Below, one piece after another: positions 7,426 through 16,190 of a stretch of 64,000 nt of DNA. The notes under the pieces are model-generated. The model was not told the DNA's origin. It searched no databases and saw only the letters and a list, made by a program, of their open reading frames with translations. This DNA comes from Jeongeupia chitinilytica. GTDB taxonomy: Bacteria > Pseudomonadota > Gammaproteobacteria > Burkholderiales > Chitinibacteraceae. Within the stretch, counting starts at the first letter, position 1. The number at the start of each line of letters is the position of its first letter. The stretch is from NCBI RefSeq assembly GCF_014652315.1, contig NZ_BMYO01000002.1, positions 492,602-556,601 on the forward strand, in the 5' to 3' direction. The position numbers and the translations under genes are program-made.

Positions 7426-9810
7426 ATGACCGCTTATCTCAACGATCGCAACGTGATCGATTTCGTCCACCTGCGCATGACCGATGTCGAATATGTCGGC
7501 GGCAAGAATGCATCGCTGGGCGAGATGATTTCCCAGCTGGCCGAGAAGGGCGTTCGCGTGCCGGGCGGTTTTGCCACGACCGCCCATGCGTATCGCGTGT
7601 TCCTCGCTCACAACGGTCTGGCCGATCGCATCGATGCGGCGGTGTCCGCGCTCGACGTCGACGACGTCAAGGCGCTGGCCGAAGTGGGCAAGCAGATTCG
7701 TGACTGGATCGTTGAAACCCCGTTTCCGGCGGAGCTCGAAGCAGAGATCCGCGAGCACTACGCCCAGCTCGGCGAAGGCGTCACCGTTGCGGTGCGCTCG
7801 TCCGCGACGGCCGAAGACCTGCCGGACGCGTCGTTCGCCGGTCAGCAGGAAACCTATCTGAACATCGTCGGTGTCGACAACGTGCTCGATGCGATGAAGC
7901 ACGTGTTCGCGTCGCTGTACAACGACCGCGCGATCGCCTACCGCGTCCACAAGGGCTTCGATCACAAGCTCGTGGCGCTGTCGGCCGGCATCCAGCGCAT
8001 GGTCCGTTCCGACAAGGGCGCCGCCGGCGTGATGTTCACCATCGACACCGAAAGCGGCTTCGAGGACGTGGTGTTCGTTACCGCATCCTACGGACTGGGC
8101 GAAACCGTGGTGCAAGGCGCGGTGAACCCGGACGAGTTCTACGTGCACAAGCCGACCCTGAAGGCCGAACGCCCGGCCATCGTGCGCAAGCACCTTGGCG
8201 GCAAGGCGCTGAAGATGGAGTTCGATCTCGAAGCCGCCGCCGGCAAGTCGGTGAAAACGGTCGACGTCGATCCGGCCGATCGCCGCAAGTTCTCGGTGAC
8301 CGACGAGGAAGTCGAGGAGCTGGCCCGCTACGCACTGATCATCGAACAGCATTACGGGCGTCCGATGGACATCGAGTGGGGACGTGACGGCATCGACGGC
8401 AAGCTCTACATCCTGCAGGCGCGTCCGGAAACGGTGAAGTCGCAGGAAGCGGCTGCCGACAAGATGTCGAAGTTCCGCATGCTCGAGAAGGGCGAAGTGC
8501 TGACCAGCGGCCGCGCCATCGGCCAGAAGATCGGCCAGGGTACGGTACGCGTGATTCGCGACGTGTCGGAAATGGATCAGGTCCAGCCGGGCGACGTGCT
8601 GGTGTCGGACATGACCGATCCGGACTGGGAACCGGTGATGAAGCGTGCTTCGGCCATCGTCACCAACCGTGGTGGCCGGACCTGCCATGCGGCGATCATT
8701 GCGCGCGAGCTTGGCGTGCCGGCGGTTGTCGGTTGCGGCGACGCGACCCGCATGCTCAAGACCGGCGACCTTGTTACCGTGTCGTGTGCCGAGGGCGATA
8801 CCGGCAATGTCTACATTGGCCTGCTGAAGTTCGAAAAGCTCGACATCTCGCTGGCCAAGATGCCCGAGTCGCCGGTGAAGCTGATGATGAACGTCGGCAA
8901 TCCTGAACTGGCGTTCGAATTTGCCCAGCTGCCGAACGAAGGTGTCGGGCTGGCGCGGCTCGAGTTCATCATCAACCGGATGATCGGCGTGCATCCGAAG
9001 GCGCTGCTGGCCTACCCGAACGTGCCGGCCGAGCTGAAGGCGCAGATCGACGAGCGCATTGCCGGTTACCGCAGCGCGGTCGACTTCTACGTCGACAAGC
9101 TGGCCGAAGGTATCGCCACGCTGGGCGCGGCGTTCTGGCCGAAGAAGGTCATCGTCCGCCTGTCCGACTTCAAGTCGAACGAATATGCGAACCTGATCGG
9201 CGGTCCGCAGTACGAACCGCACGAAGAAAACCCGATGCTGGGTTTCCGCGGCGCTGCGCGTTATGTCGACAAGAGCTTCCGCGACTGTTTCGAACTCGAG
9301 TGCCGCGCAGTCAAGAAGGTCCGCGACGTGATGGGCCTGACCAATATCGAGGTGATGATCCCGTTCGTCCGCACGCTGAACGAAGCCGAGTGCGTGGTCG
9401 AGCTGCTCGAGCGCAACGGCCTGAAGCGCGGCGACAACGGCCTGCGTCTGATCATGATGTGCGAAATCCCGGCCAATGCGGTGCTCGCAGAGCGTTTCCT
9501 GCAGTACTTCGACGGTTTCTCGATCGGTTCGAACGACATGACCCAGCTCACGCTCGGCATCGACCGCGATTCGGGCGGCCCGGTGTCGGCGTCGTTCGAC
9601 GAACGCAACGATGCGGTCAAGGCGATGCTGAGCATGGCGATCGCGGCGTGCCGCAAGCTGGACAAGTATGTCGGCATCTGCGGCCAGGGCCCGTCGGACC
9701 ATCCGGACTTCGCGCAATGGCTGGTCGAAGAGGGGATCGAAACGGTATCCTTGAACCCGGACACCGTGATGGAAACCTGGTTGTTCCTGGCAGGTCAGAA
9801 AGCGCACTGA
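7426..9810 (+). CDS. ppsA: phosphoenolpyruvate synthase (pyruvate, water dikinase)
   Basis: Converts pyruvate, ATP and water to PEP, AMP and phosphate for gluconeogenesis. The 794-residue protein has an N-terminal PEP/pyruvate-binding ATP-grasp domain (VEYVGGKNASLGEM near residues 21-34), a phosphohistidine domain with the catalytic His in GGRTCHAAIIARELGVPAVVG, and a C-terminal TIM barrel with GSNDMTQLTLGIDRDSG and the late Cys in YVGICGQGPSDHP. It is divergent from the ppsR pair and followed by a strong intrinsic terminator. A GAGG stretch precedes the ATG. Length and motifs match E. coli PpsA (792). Confidence 0.97.
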   Translation: MTAYLNDRNVIDFVHLRMTDVEYVGGKNASLGEMISQLAEKGVRVPGGFATTAHAYRVFLAHNGLADRIDAAVSALDVDDVKALAEVGKQIRDWIVETPFPAELEAEIREHYAQLGEGVTVAVRSSATAEDLPDASFAGQQETYLNIVGVDNVLDAMKHVFASLYNDRAIAYRVHKGFDHKLVALSAGIQRMVRSDKGAAGVMFTIDTESGFEDVVFVTASYGLGETVVQGAVNPDEFYVHKPTLKAERPAIVRKHLGGKALKMEFDLEAAAGKSVKTVDVDPADRRKFSVTDEEVEELARYALIIEQHYGRPMDIEWGRDGIDGKLYILQARPETVKSQEAAADKMSKFRMLEKGEVLTSGRAIGQKIGQGTVRVIRDVSEMDQVQPGDVLVSDMTDPDWEPVMKRASAIVTNRGGRTCHAAIIARELGVPAVVGCGDATRMLKTGDLVTVSCAEGDTGNVYIGLLKFEKLDISLAKMPESPVKLMMNVGNPELAFEFAQLPNEGVGLARLEFIINRMIGVHPKALLAYPNVPAELKAQIDERIAGYRSAVDFYVDKLAEGIATLGAAFWPKKVIVRLSDFKSNEYANLIGGPQYEPHEENPMLGFRGAARYVDKSFRDCFELECRAVKKVRDVMGLTNIEVMIPFVRTLNEAECVVELLERNGLKRGDNGLRLIMMCEIPANAVLAERFLQYFDGFSIGSNDMTQLTLGIDRDSGGPVSASFDERNDAVKAMLSMAIAACRKLDKYVGICGQGPSDHPDFAQWLVEEGIETVSLNPDTVMETWLFLAGQKAH

Positions 9811-9819
9811 CCGTCACGG

Positions 9820-9850
9820 AAAAACGGGCCACTACGGTGGCCCGTTTTTT
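9820..9850 (+). terminator. intrinsic terminator of ppsA
   Basis: GC-rich stem CGGGCCAC/GTGGCCCG with loop TACG, flanked by an A5 run and a T6 run, starting 10 bp after the ppsA stop. A classic Rho-independent terminator. It may also work on the opposite strand. Confidence 0.9.
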
Positions 9851-9894
9851 ATTGTCCAATGCCCGTCCATCCACTCCCGATCAAGGAAACGCCG

Positions 9895-11097
9895 ATGTCC
9901 CCGACCCGCGCCGATTTCGACCAGTACATGGTGCCCAATTACGCCCCTGCCGCCTTCGTGCCGGTCCGAGGTCAGGGCAGCCGAGTCTGGGATCAGGCCG
10001 GCCGCGAGTACGTCGACTTTGCCGGCGGCATTGCCGTGAATTCGCTCGGCCATTGCCACCCGGCCGCCGTCGCGGCGCTGACCGAGCAGGCCAACAAGCT
10101 CTGGCACGTGTCGAACGTGTTCACCAACGAGCCGGCGCTGGCGCTGGCCGAGAAGATCGTCGCCGCGACCTTCGCCGAGCGCGTGTTCTTCTGCAACTCG
10201 GGCGCCGAGGCGAACGAGGCAGCGCTGAAGCTGGCCCGCCGCGTCGGCATCGACCGCTTCGGTCCGCAGAAACACAAGGTGTTGTCGGCGGTGAACTCCT
10301 TCCACGGCCGGACCTTCTTCACCGTATCGGTCGGCGGCCAGCCCAAGTATTCCGACGGCTTCGGTCCGCGTCCGGAAGGCATCGCCCATTTCGACTACAA
10401 CGATCTCGCCAGCGTCGAGGCGCTGATCGACGATGACACCGCGTGCGTGATCGTCGAGCCGATTCTTGGCGAAAGCGGCGTGCTGCCGGCAACACGCGAG
10501 TTCCTGCAGGGGCTGCGTGCGCTGTGCGACAGGCACAATGCGCTGTTGATCTTCGACGAAGTGCAGACCGGCATGGGCCGTACCGGCCATCTGTTTGCCT
10601 ACGAGCACTTCGGCGTGGTGCCGGACATCCTGTCGAGCGCCAAGAGTCTGGGCGGCGGTTTCCCGATCGGCGCGATGCTGACGACCGACGTCCTGGCCCG
10701 TCACCTGAGCGCCGGGACCCACGGCACGACGTATGGCGGCAATCCGCTGGCGTGTGCGGTGGCCGGTGCGGTGTTCGACGTGATCAACGATCCGGCGACG
10801 CTGGCCGGCATTGCCGACAAGCGTGCGCGGATTGTTGCCGGGCTGGAGGCGATCAACGCCGAACTCGGCGTGTTCGACCAGATCCGCGGGCTCGGCCTGC
10901 TGATCGGCGCGGCGCTCAAGCCCGCGTACGAAGGTCGGGCGAAGGACGTGCTCAATGCGGCAACGGCCGAGGGGCTGATGGTGCTGATGGCCGGCCCGAA
11001 CGTGATCCGTCTGGCCCCGTCGCTGGTCATTGCCGATGCCGACATCGACGAAGGACTCGCGCGGTTTGCCCGTGCGCTGAAGGCATTCAAGGGCTGA
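9895..11097 (+). CDS. astC: succinylornithine/acetylornithine transaminase AstC
   Basis: PLP-dependent class III aminotransferase converting N-succinylornithine to N-succinylglutamate semialdehyde in arginine catabolism. The ATG at 9895 is preceded by AAGGAAAC and gives 400 residues; an ATG at 9859 has no ribosome site. Motifs: FCNSGAEANEAALKLAR, HGRTFF, LLIFDEVQTGMGRTG, and SSAKSLGGGFPIGAML with the PLP-binding Lys. The family also includes ArgD, with which AstC overlaps in activity. The position ahead of astADBE favours AstC. A terminator follows, so it may be expressed separately. Confidence 0.93.
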   Translation: MSPTRADFDQYMVPNYAPAAFVPVRGQGSRVWDQAGREYVDFAGGIAVNSLGHCHPAAVAALTEQANKLWHVSNVFTNEPALALAEKIVAATFAERVFFCNSGAEANEAALKLARRVGIDRFGPQKHKVLSAVNSFHGRTFFTVSVGGQPKYSDGFGPRPEGIAHFDYNDLASVEALIDDDTACVIVEPILGESGVLPATREFLQGLRALCDRHNALLIFDEVQTGMGRTGHLFAYEHFGVVPDILSSAKSLGGGFPIGAMLTTDVLARHLSAGTHGTTYGGNPLACAVAGAVFDVINDPATLAGIADKRARIVAGLEAINAELGVFDQIRGLGLLIGAALKPAYEGRAKDVLNAATAEGLMVLMAGPNVIRLAPSLVIADADIDEGLARFARALKAFKG

Positions 11098-11171
11098 ACA
11101 CCCGAACCCGTCGGGCGTGCGCCGTGCGCTGAAGGCGTTCGGCTGCCAGTCCCGAAATGTCTTGTCCCATG

Positions 11172-11201
11172 ACCGCCCGGCTTGCCGGGCGGTTTTGTTT
11201 T
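11172..11201 (+). terminator. terminator between astC and astA
   Basis: Stem ACCGCCCGGC/GCCGGGCGGT with a 2-base gap, followed by TTTGTTTT. It lies 75 bp after the astC stop and about 90 bp before the astA ribosome site, so astADBE probably needs its own promoter or read-through. Confidence 0.85.
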
Positions 11202-11293
11202 GGGTGTCCGCGCGCCGATCCGCGGACATTGCGGCTTTACCGAATGGCTGCCGCTGCATCCGCTGCATACAGTGGGATCGGGAGGTGTACCCG

Positions 11294-12316
11294 ATGAGAG
11301 TTCGATTACTGAGCCGCAGCGATCTGGATGCAGTCGTGCGGCTGGCCGGCAGTGCCGGCGTGGGCGTCACCACCTTGCAGCCCGATCCGGACCGCCTGGC
11401 CGAACGGATCGCGCTGAGCGAACGTACCGTGGCCGACGAAGGCGGGTCGGCCGATGCCGGTTACTTCTTCGCTCTCGAGGACGAAGGCAGTGGCGAACTG
11501 GCCGGGATTGCCGCGATCGAAGCGGCCGTCGGCATGGCGGACCCTTGGTACAACTATCGCGTCGGCCTGTCGGTGCATGCGTCGCGCGAGCTCGACATCT
11601 ACAAGCAGCTGCCGACCCTGTTCCTGACGTCGGACATGACGGGCGCTTCCGAGCTGTGCTCGCTGTTCCTGCACCCGGACTGGCGCCGCGACGGCAACGG
11701 TGCGCTGTTGTCGAAAAGCCGCTTCCTGTTCATGGCCGAGTTTCCCGAGCGTTTTGCCGAGCGCGTGATTGCCGAGATGCGCGGTGTGTCCGACGCCGAC
11801 GGCCGTTCGCCGTTCTGGGAGAGCCTCGGTCGGCACTTTTTCACCATGGATTTCGCCCGGGCCGATTTCCTGTCCTATGTCGGCAGCAAATCCTTCATTG
11901 CCGAGCTGATGCCGCGCTACCCGATCTACACGGCGCTGCTGTCGCAGGAGGCGCAGGACGCGATCGCCGACGTCCATCCGGCGACCAAACCGGCGCGCTT
12001 GCTGCTCGAGGACGAGGGCTTCCGGTATCAGGGCTATATCGACATTTTCGATGCCGGTCCGACGTTGGAGTGCTCGCGCACGGACATCCGTGCGGTGCGG
12101 CAAAGCGCCTGTTTCCAGGCGCTGGCCATCAGCGGTGCGCCCAAGGGCGGCGTGCCGTGGCTGGTGTCGAACCGCAAGCTCGACGGTTTCCGTTGCGCGC
12201 TGGCGATCACCCGGCCGCTGGAGGATGCACTGCCGCTGCCGCAATCCGTCCTCGACGCGCTGGGCCTCGCCGACGGCGACCCGGTGCGTGCCGTTCCCCT
12301 TTCAAGCAAGGAGTAG
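11294..12316 (+). CDS. astA: arginine N-succinyltransferase AstA
   Basis: First step of the arginine succinyltransferase (AST) pathway: succinyl-CoA plus arginine gives N2-succinylarginine. The frame is open from 11117, but the ATG at 11294 has GGAGGT 7 bases upstream and the conserved start MRVRLLSRSDLDAVVRLAG, giving 340 residues, normal for AstA. GNAT-like fold. Conserved stretches include ELCSLFLHPDWRRDGNG and GRHFFTMDFARADFLS. astD follows 2 bp after the stop, so translation is probably coupled. Confidence 0.95.
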   Translation: MRVRLLSRSDLDAVVRLAGSAGVGVTTLQPDPDRLAERIALSERTVADEGGSADAGYFFALEDEGSGELAGIAAIEAAVGMADPWYNYRVGLSVHASRELDIYKQLPTLFLTSDMTGASELCSLFLHPDWRRDGNGALLSKSRFLFMAEFPERFAERVIAEMRGVSDADGRSPFWESLGRHFFTMDFARADFLSYVGSKSFIAELMPRYPIYTALLSQEAQDAIADVHPATKPARLLLEDEGFRYQGYIDIFDAGPTLECSRTDIRAVRQSACFQALAISGAPKGGVPWLVSNRKLDGFRCALAITRPLEDALPLPQSVLDALGLADGDPVRAVPLSSKE

Positions 12317-12318
12317 AC

Positions 12319-13776
12319 ATGCTGTTGATCAACGGGGCCTGGCGGCCCGGTAGCGGGACTGCTTTTGCTTCGTGCAACCCGGCCAGTGGCGAGCCGATCT
12401 GGCAAGGACAAGCGGCAGACGCCGCCGAGGTCGATGCCGCCGTGGCCGCGGCGCGAGCCGCATTCCCGGCCTGGCGCGACCTGGACATTGAAGAGCGTAT
12501 CGCTGTCGTGCGCGTCTTTGCCGACCTGTTGCGGGATGCGCAGGCCGATCTGGCGGCGCTGATCGGTCGGGAAACCGGCAAACCGCGCTGGGAGGCGCTG
12601 ACCGAAGTCACGACCATGATCAACAAGGTCGAGATTTCGCTGCGCGCCCATGCCGAGCGGACCGGCGAGCACGAAAGCCAGCAGGGTGACGCGCAGGCGG
12701 TGCTGCGGCACCGGCCGCACGGCGTGCTGGCGGTGTTCGGTCCGTACAACTTCCCCGGCCACTTGCCCAACGGTCATATCGTGCCGGCGCTGATCGCCGG
12801 CAACGTCGTCGTGTTCAAGCCGTCCGAGCTGACGCCGATGGTGGCGCAGAAAACGGTCGAGCTGTGGCTGGCCGCCGGGTTGCCGACCGGCGTGATCGGT
12901 CTGCTGCAGGGCGGCCGGGAAACCGGCGTGACGCTGGCGGCGCACCCCGACGTCGACGGTCTGCTGTTCACCGGCAGCGCGGCGACCGGCTATGCGCTGC
13001 ACCGGCAGTTTGCAGGCCGGCCTGAAAAAATCCTGGCGCTGGAAATGGGCGGCAACAATCCGCTGATCGTCGACGAGCTTGCCGACGTGCCGGCAGCGCT
13101 GCACCACATCGTCCAGTCGGCCTTCGTTTCGGCCGGCCAGCGCTGCACCTGCGCGCGGCGCTTGCTGGTCCCGAGGGGGGAGTGGGGCGATGCGCTGATC
13201 GCGCGACTGATTGCGGTTGCGCAGTCGATTCGCGTTGGTGCGTGGGATGCCGAACCGCCGCCGTTCATGGGGGCGGTGATCTCGAATGCCGCAGCCGATG
13301 CCCTGCTCGCGGTACAGGACCGGCTGATCGCGCTCGGCGCCAGACCCTTGCTACCGCTGCGGCGCCTGAAGCCGGGGGCCGCGTTGCTGTCGCCCGCGGT
13401 GCTGGATGTCAGCGATGTGGCCGCGCTGCCCGATGACGAGTATTTCGGTCCGCTGCTGCAGGTCCAGCGCTACGGCGATTTCGACGAGGCGATCGCGCTC
13501 GCCAACCGGACCCGCTACGGTCTGGCCGCCGGGCTGCTGTCCGACTCCGCCGAGCGCTATCACCGCTTCTGGCGCGATGCACGCGCCGGCATCGTCAACT
13601 GGAACAAGCCGCTGACCGGCGCGTCGAGCGCGGCACCGTTCGGCGGGATCGGCGCATCGGGCAATCATCGGCCGAGCGCTTACTATGCTGCCGATTACTG
13701 CGCCTACCCGGTGGCGTCGCTTGAAGCACCAACGCTGGCATTGCCGGCGCAATTGCCGCCGGGGCTGCAGCTCTGA
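12319..13776 (+). CDS. astD: succinylglutamate-semialdehyde dehydrogenase AstD
   Basis: NAD-dependent aldehyde dehydrogenase oxidising N-succinylglutamate semialdehyde to N-succinylglutamate. The ATG at 12319 follows AAGGAG and gives 485 residues. The catalytic Glu is in LALEMGGNNPLIV and the catalytic Cys in SAGQRCTCARRLLV. The substrate-pocket and cofactor motifs GPYNFPGHLPNGH and FTGSAATGYALH are present. It starts 2 bp after astA and ends 44 bp before astB. A longer open frame runs back through astA, but only this start has a ribosome site. Confidence 0.95.
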   Translation: MLLINGAWRPGSGTAFASCNPASGEPIWQGQAADAAEVDAAVAAARAAFPAWRDLDIEERIAVVRVFADLLRDAQADLAALIGRETGKPRWEALTEVTTMINKVEISLRAHAERTGEHESQQGDAQAVLRHRPHGVLAVFGPYNFPGHLPNGHIVPALIAGNVVVFKPSELTPMVAQKTVELWLAAGLPTGVIGLLQGGRETGVTLAAHPDVDGLLFTGSAATGYALHRQFAGRPEKILALEMGGNNPLIVDELADVPAALHHIVQSAFVSAGQRCTCARRLLVPRGEWGDALIARLIAVAQSIRVGAWDAEPPPFMGAVISNAAADALLAVQDRLIALGARPLLPLRRLKPGAALLSPAVLDVSDVAALPDDEYFGPLLQVQRYGDFDEAIALANRTRYGLAAGLLSDSAERYHRFWRDARAGIVNWNKPLTGASSAAPFGGIGASGNHRPSAYYAADYCAYPVASLEAPTLALPAQLPPGLQL

Positions 13777-13820
13777 CCGGCGGACGACCGTGCCGGCAAC
13801 GGCAGGTCCGTGGAGGCAAG

Positions 13821-15164
13821 ATGAAGGTTCTTGAAGCGAATTTCGATGGTCTGGTCGGCCCGACACACCACTACGGCGGGCATTCGTTCGGCAATGTCGC
13901 CTCGACCGGCAATGCCGGCCAGCCGGCCAATCCGCGCGCCGCGGCGCTGCAGGGCCTGGCGAAGATGAAGGCGCTGGCCGATCTCGGTTACCGGCAGGGC
14001 GTGCTGCCGCCGCACGAGCGGCCTGCGGTCGAGGTGCTGCGCGGTTTCGGTTTCGGCGGCGATGATGCGGCGGTGCTCGCGGCAACGGTCAGGCAGGCGC
14101 CGCAGTTGCTGTCGGCGGTGTCGTCGGCGTCGGCGATGTGGGTGGCCAACGCGGCGACGGTCAGTCCGTCGGCCGACACGGCTGACGGTCGGGTGCATTT
14201 CAGCGTCGCCAACCTGCAGAACAAGTTCCACCGTGCGATCGAGCATGAACAGACCGGGCGGACGCTGCGGGCCATCTTTGCCGATCCGGCGCGCTTTGCC
14301 CATCACCCGGCGCTGGCCATGCATCCGGCCTTCGGCGACGAGGGCGCGGCCAATCACACGCGCTTCGCCAGGGCCTACGGTGATGCCGGTATCGAGCTGT
14401 TCGTTTATGGCCAGCGCCACTGGGGCGGCGGTGCAGCGCCGCAGCGCTATCCGGCCCGGCAGACACGGGAGGCGAGCGAGGCGATCGTTCGTCGGCACGG
14501 ATTGCGCGAGGCGGGCGTGGTCTATGCACAGCAGAATCCGGCGGTGATCGATGCCGGCGTGTTCCACAACGACGTGATCGCCGTCGGCAATCTCGACGTG
14601 CTGTTCTGCCACGAATCGGCCTTCGTCGATCGCGAAGCGCTCTACGGCGAGCTGGATCGCAAGCTCGGCGGACTGCGGCTGATCGAAGTGCCGGCGAGCG
14701 CGGTCGGCGTCGACGATGCGGTGCAGAGCTATCTGTTCAACAGCCAGCTGCTCGATGCCGGCGATGGCCGGATGCGGTTGGTCGTGCCGGACGAATGCCG
14801 GCAGCGGCCGGCGGTCTGGACCTATCTTCAGTCGCTGCAGGCTGGAGGCGGGCCGATTGCCGACGTGCGCGTCTACGACCTCAAGCAAAGCATGCGCAAC
14901 GGCGGCGGTCCGGCCTGCCTGCGATTGCGGGTCGTGCTGACCGGGGCCGAAATCGCCGCGGTCAGTCCCGGTGTGTGGATGAACGATGCGCTGTACGCCA
15001 CCCTGAGCGACTGGGTCGAACGGCACTATCGCGACCGGTTGAGCGAGGCCGACCTCGCCGATCCGCAATTGCTGTGCGAAGTCCGCACCGCGCTCGACGA
15101 GTTGACGCAAGTGCTCGGTCTGGGCGCGATTTATCCGTTCCAACGTGACGAAGGTGGATTTTGA
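13821..15164 (+). CDS. astB: N-succinylarginine dihydrolase AstB
   Basis: Hydrolyses N2-succinylarginine to succinylornithine, CO2 and two ammonia, the nitrogen-releasing step of the pathway. The 447 residues match the usual AstB length. The conserved N-terminus has ANFDGLVGPTHHYGGHSFGN and later NNDVIAVGN-like and HESAFVD segments. Amidinotransferase-like pentein fold with a conserved late Cys region. The stop overlaps the astE start by one base (TGATG). Confidence 0.96.
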   Translation: MKVLEANFDGLVGPTHHYGGHSFGNVASTGNAGQPANPRAAALQGLAKMKALADLGYRQGVLPPHERPAVEVLRGFGFGGDDAAVLAATVRQAPQLLSAVSSASAMWVANAATVSPSADTADGRVHFSVANLQNKFHRAIEHEQTGRTLRAIFADPARFAHHPALAMHPAFGDEGAANHTRFARAYGDAGIELFVYGQRHWGGGAAPQRYPARQTREASEAIVRRHGLREAGVVYAQQNPAVIDAGVFHNDVIAVGNLDVLFCHESAFVDREALYGELDRKLGGLRLIEVPASAVGVDDAVQSYLFNSQLLDAGDGRMRLVVPDECRQRPAVWTYLQSLQAGGGPIADVRVYDLKQSMRNGGGPACLRLRVVLTGAEIAAVSPGVWMNDALYATLSDWVERHYRDRLSEADLADPQLLCEVRTALDELTQVLGLGAIYPFQRDEGGF

Positions 15165-16156
15165 TGAACAGTTTTCTGGCTGAAACACTGGCCGGGCGCA
15201 CCGCGATCGCGTTGCCGTACTGCCAGGCCAACGGCACCCATGTGCAGGTGCTCGACGAAGGCGTGATCCGTTTCGAGCCGCGCGAGCCGGATGCGCGGGG
15301 GCTCGATCTGGTCGTGTCCTGCGGGGTGCACGGCAATGAAACGGCGCCGGTCGAACTGGTCGACCGGCTGATTTCGGCCTTGCTGTGCGGGACGCTGCGA
15401 CCGCGGGCACGCGTGCTGTTCGTGATCGGCAATATCGAGGCCTTGCGCCGCGGAGTGCGCTTCGTCGCCGAAGACATGAACCGGCAGTTCTGCCGGGTGC
15501 CCGACGTCGGGGACGGCCCGGAGGCGCGGCGGGCCGCAATGCTGGAAATGCAGCTGGTCCGTTTCTTTGCCCAGGCCGGCGGCGAGCCGGTGCCGCGCAT
15601 CCACTACGACCTGCATACGGCCATTCACGGCAGCCTGATCGAGAAATTTGCCATCCATCCGCAGCCTGCACCGGGCAAGGAATTCGACCGGGCCGAGATT
15701 GCCCGGCTCGGACTGGCCGGCGTATCGGCCGTGCTGTTGCAGTCGGCGGCGGCGCCGACCTTCTCGCTGTTCAGCAGCCGCTACTGCCAGGCGTCGGCGT
15801 TCACCGTCGAGCTGGGGCGGGCGATGCCGTTCGGCCAGAACCAGGGGGTCGACCTGGAGGCGCTGGAGGACTATCTCGGCGCGCTGATCGAAGGAGAGCG
15901 GCCGTCGCCGGCGAGCAGCGACGTGGTGGCCTACCGGGTTTCGCGCGAAATCATCAAGCAGAGCCCGGCGTTCCGCCTGCTGATCGATGATCAGGCCGAC
16001 AACTTCACGCCGCTGCCGCACGGGACGCCGATCGCCGAAGACGGCGAAACGCGCTGGGTGGTCGACGAGCACGACGCGCGCATCGTGTTTCCGAATCCCG
16101 ATGTCGCGGTCGGTCAGCGTGCCGGGCTGATCGTCGTGCCGACCACGCCGGGCTGA
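15164..16156 (+). CDS. astE: succinylglutamate desuccinylase AstE
   Basis: Final AST step: zinc-dependent hydrolysis of N-succinylglutamate to glutamate and succinate. The ATG at 15164 overlaps the astB stop (TGATG); the TTG one codon earlier is less likely. 330 residues. Zinc-binding and catalytic motifs of the AstE/aspartoacylase family are seen: CGVHGNETAPVEL, NRQFCR, and YDLHTAIHGS. Last gene of astADBE, converging on the NlpC/P60 gene. Confidence 0.95.
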   Translation: MNSFLAETLAGRTAIALPYCQANGTHVQVLDEGVIRFEPREPDARGLDLVVSCGVHGNETAPVELVDRLISALLCGTLRPRARVLFVIGNIEALRRGVRFVAEDMNRQFCRVPDVGDGPEARRAAMLEMQLVRFFAQAGGEPVPRIHYDLHTAIHGSLIEKFAIHPQPAPGKEFDRAEIARLGLAGVSAVLLQSAAAPTFSLFSSRYCQASAFTVELGRAMPFGQNQGVDLEALEDYLGALIEGERPSPASSDVVAYRVSREIIKQSPAFRLLIDDQADNFTPLPHGTPIAEDGETRWVVDEHDARIVFPNPDVAVGQRAGLIVVPTTPG

Positions 16157-16162
16157 CGGTAT

Positions 16163-16186
16163 CGCGCACCGCCCGTGCGGTGCGCG
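16163..16186. terminator. inverted repeat between convergent astE and NlpC/P60 gene
   Basis: Perfect 10-bp stem CGCGCACCGC/GCGGTGCGCG with loop CCGT, 6 bp after the astE stop and 4 bp from the stop of the opposing gene. No T-tract on either side. It could end both transcripts with help from Rho. Confidence 0.5.
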
Positions 16187-16190
16187 TGCC

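Noticed and set aside
7330..9807. 825-codon minus-strand frame opposite ppsA
   Set aside because: Antisense shadow rich in His, Arg and Asp; ppsA on the other strand is certain.
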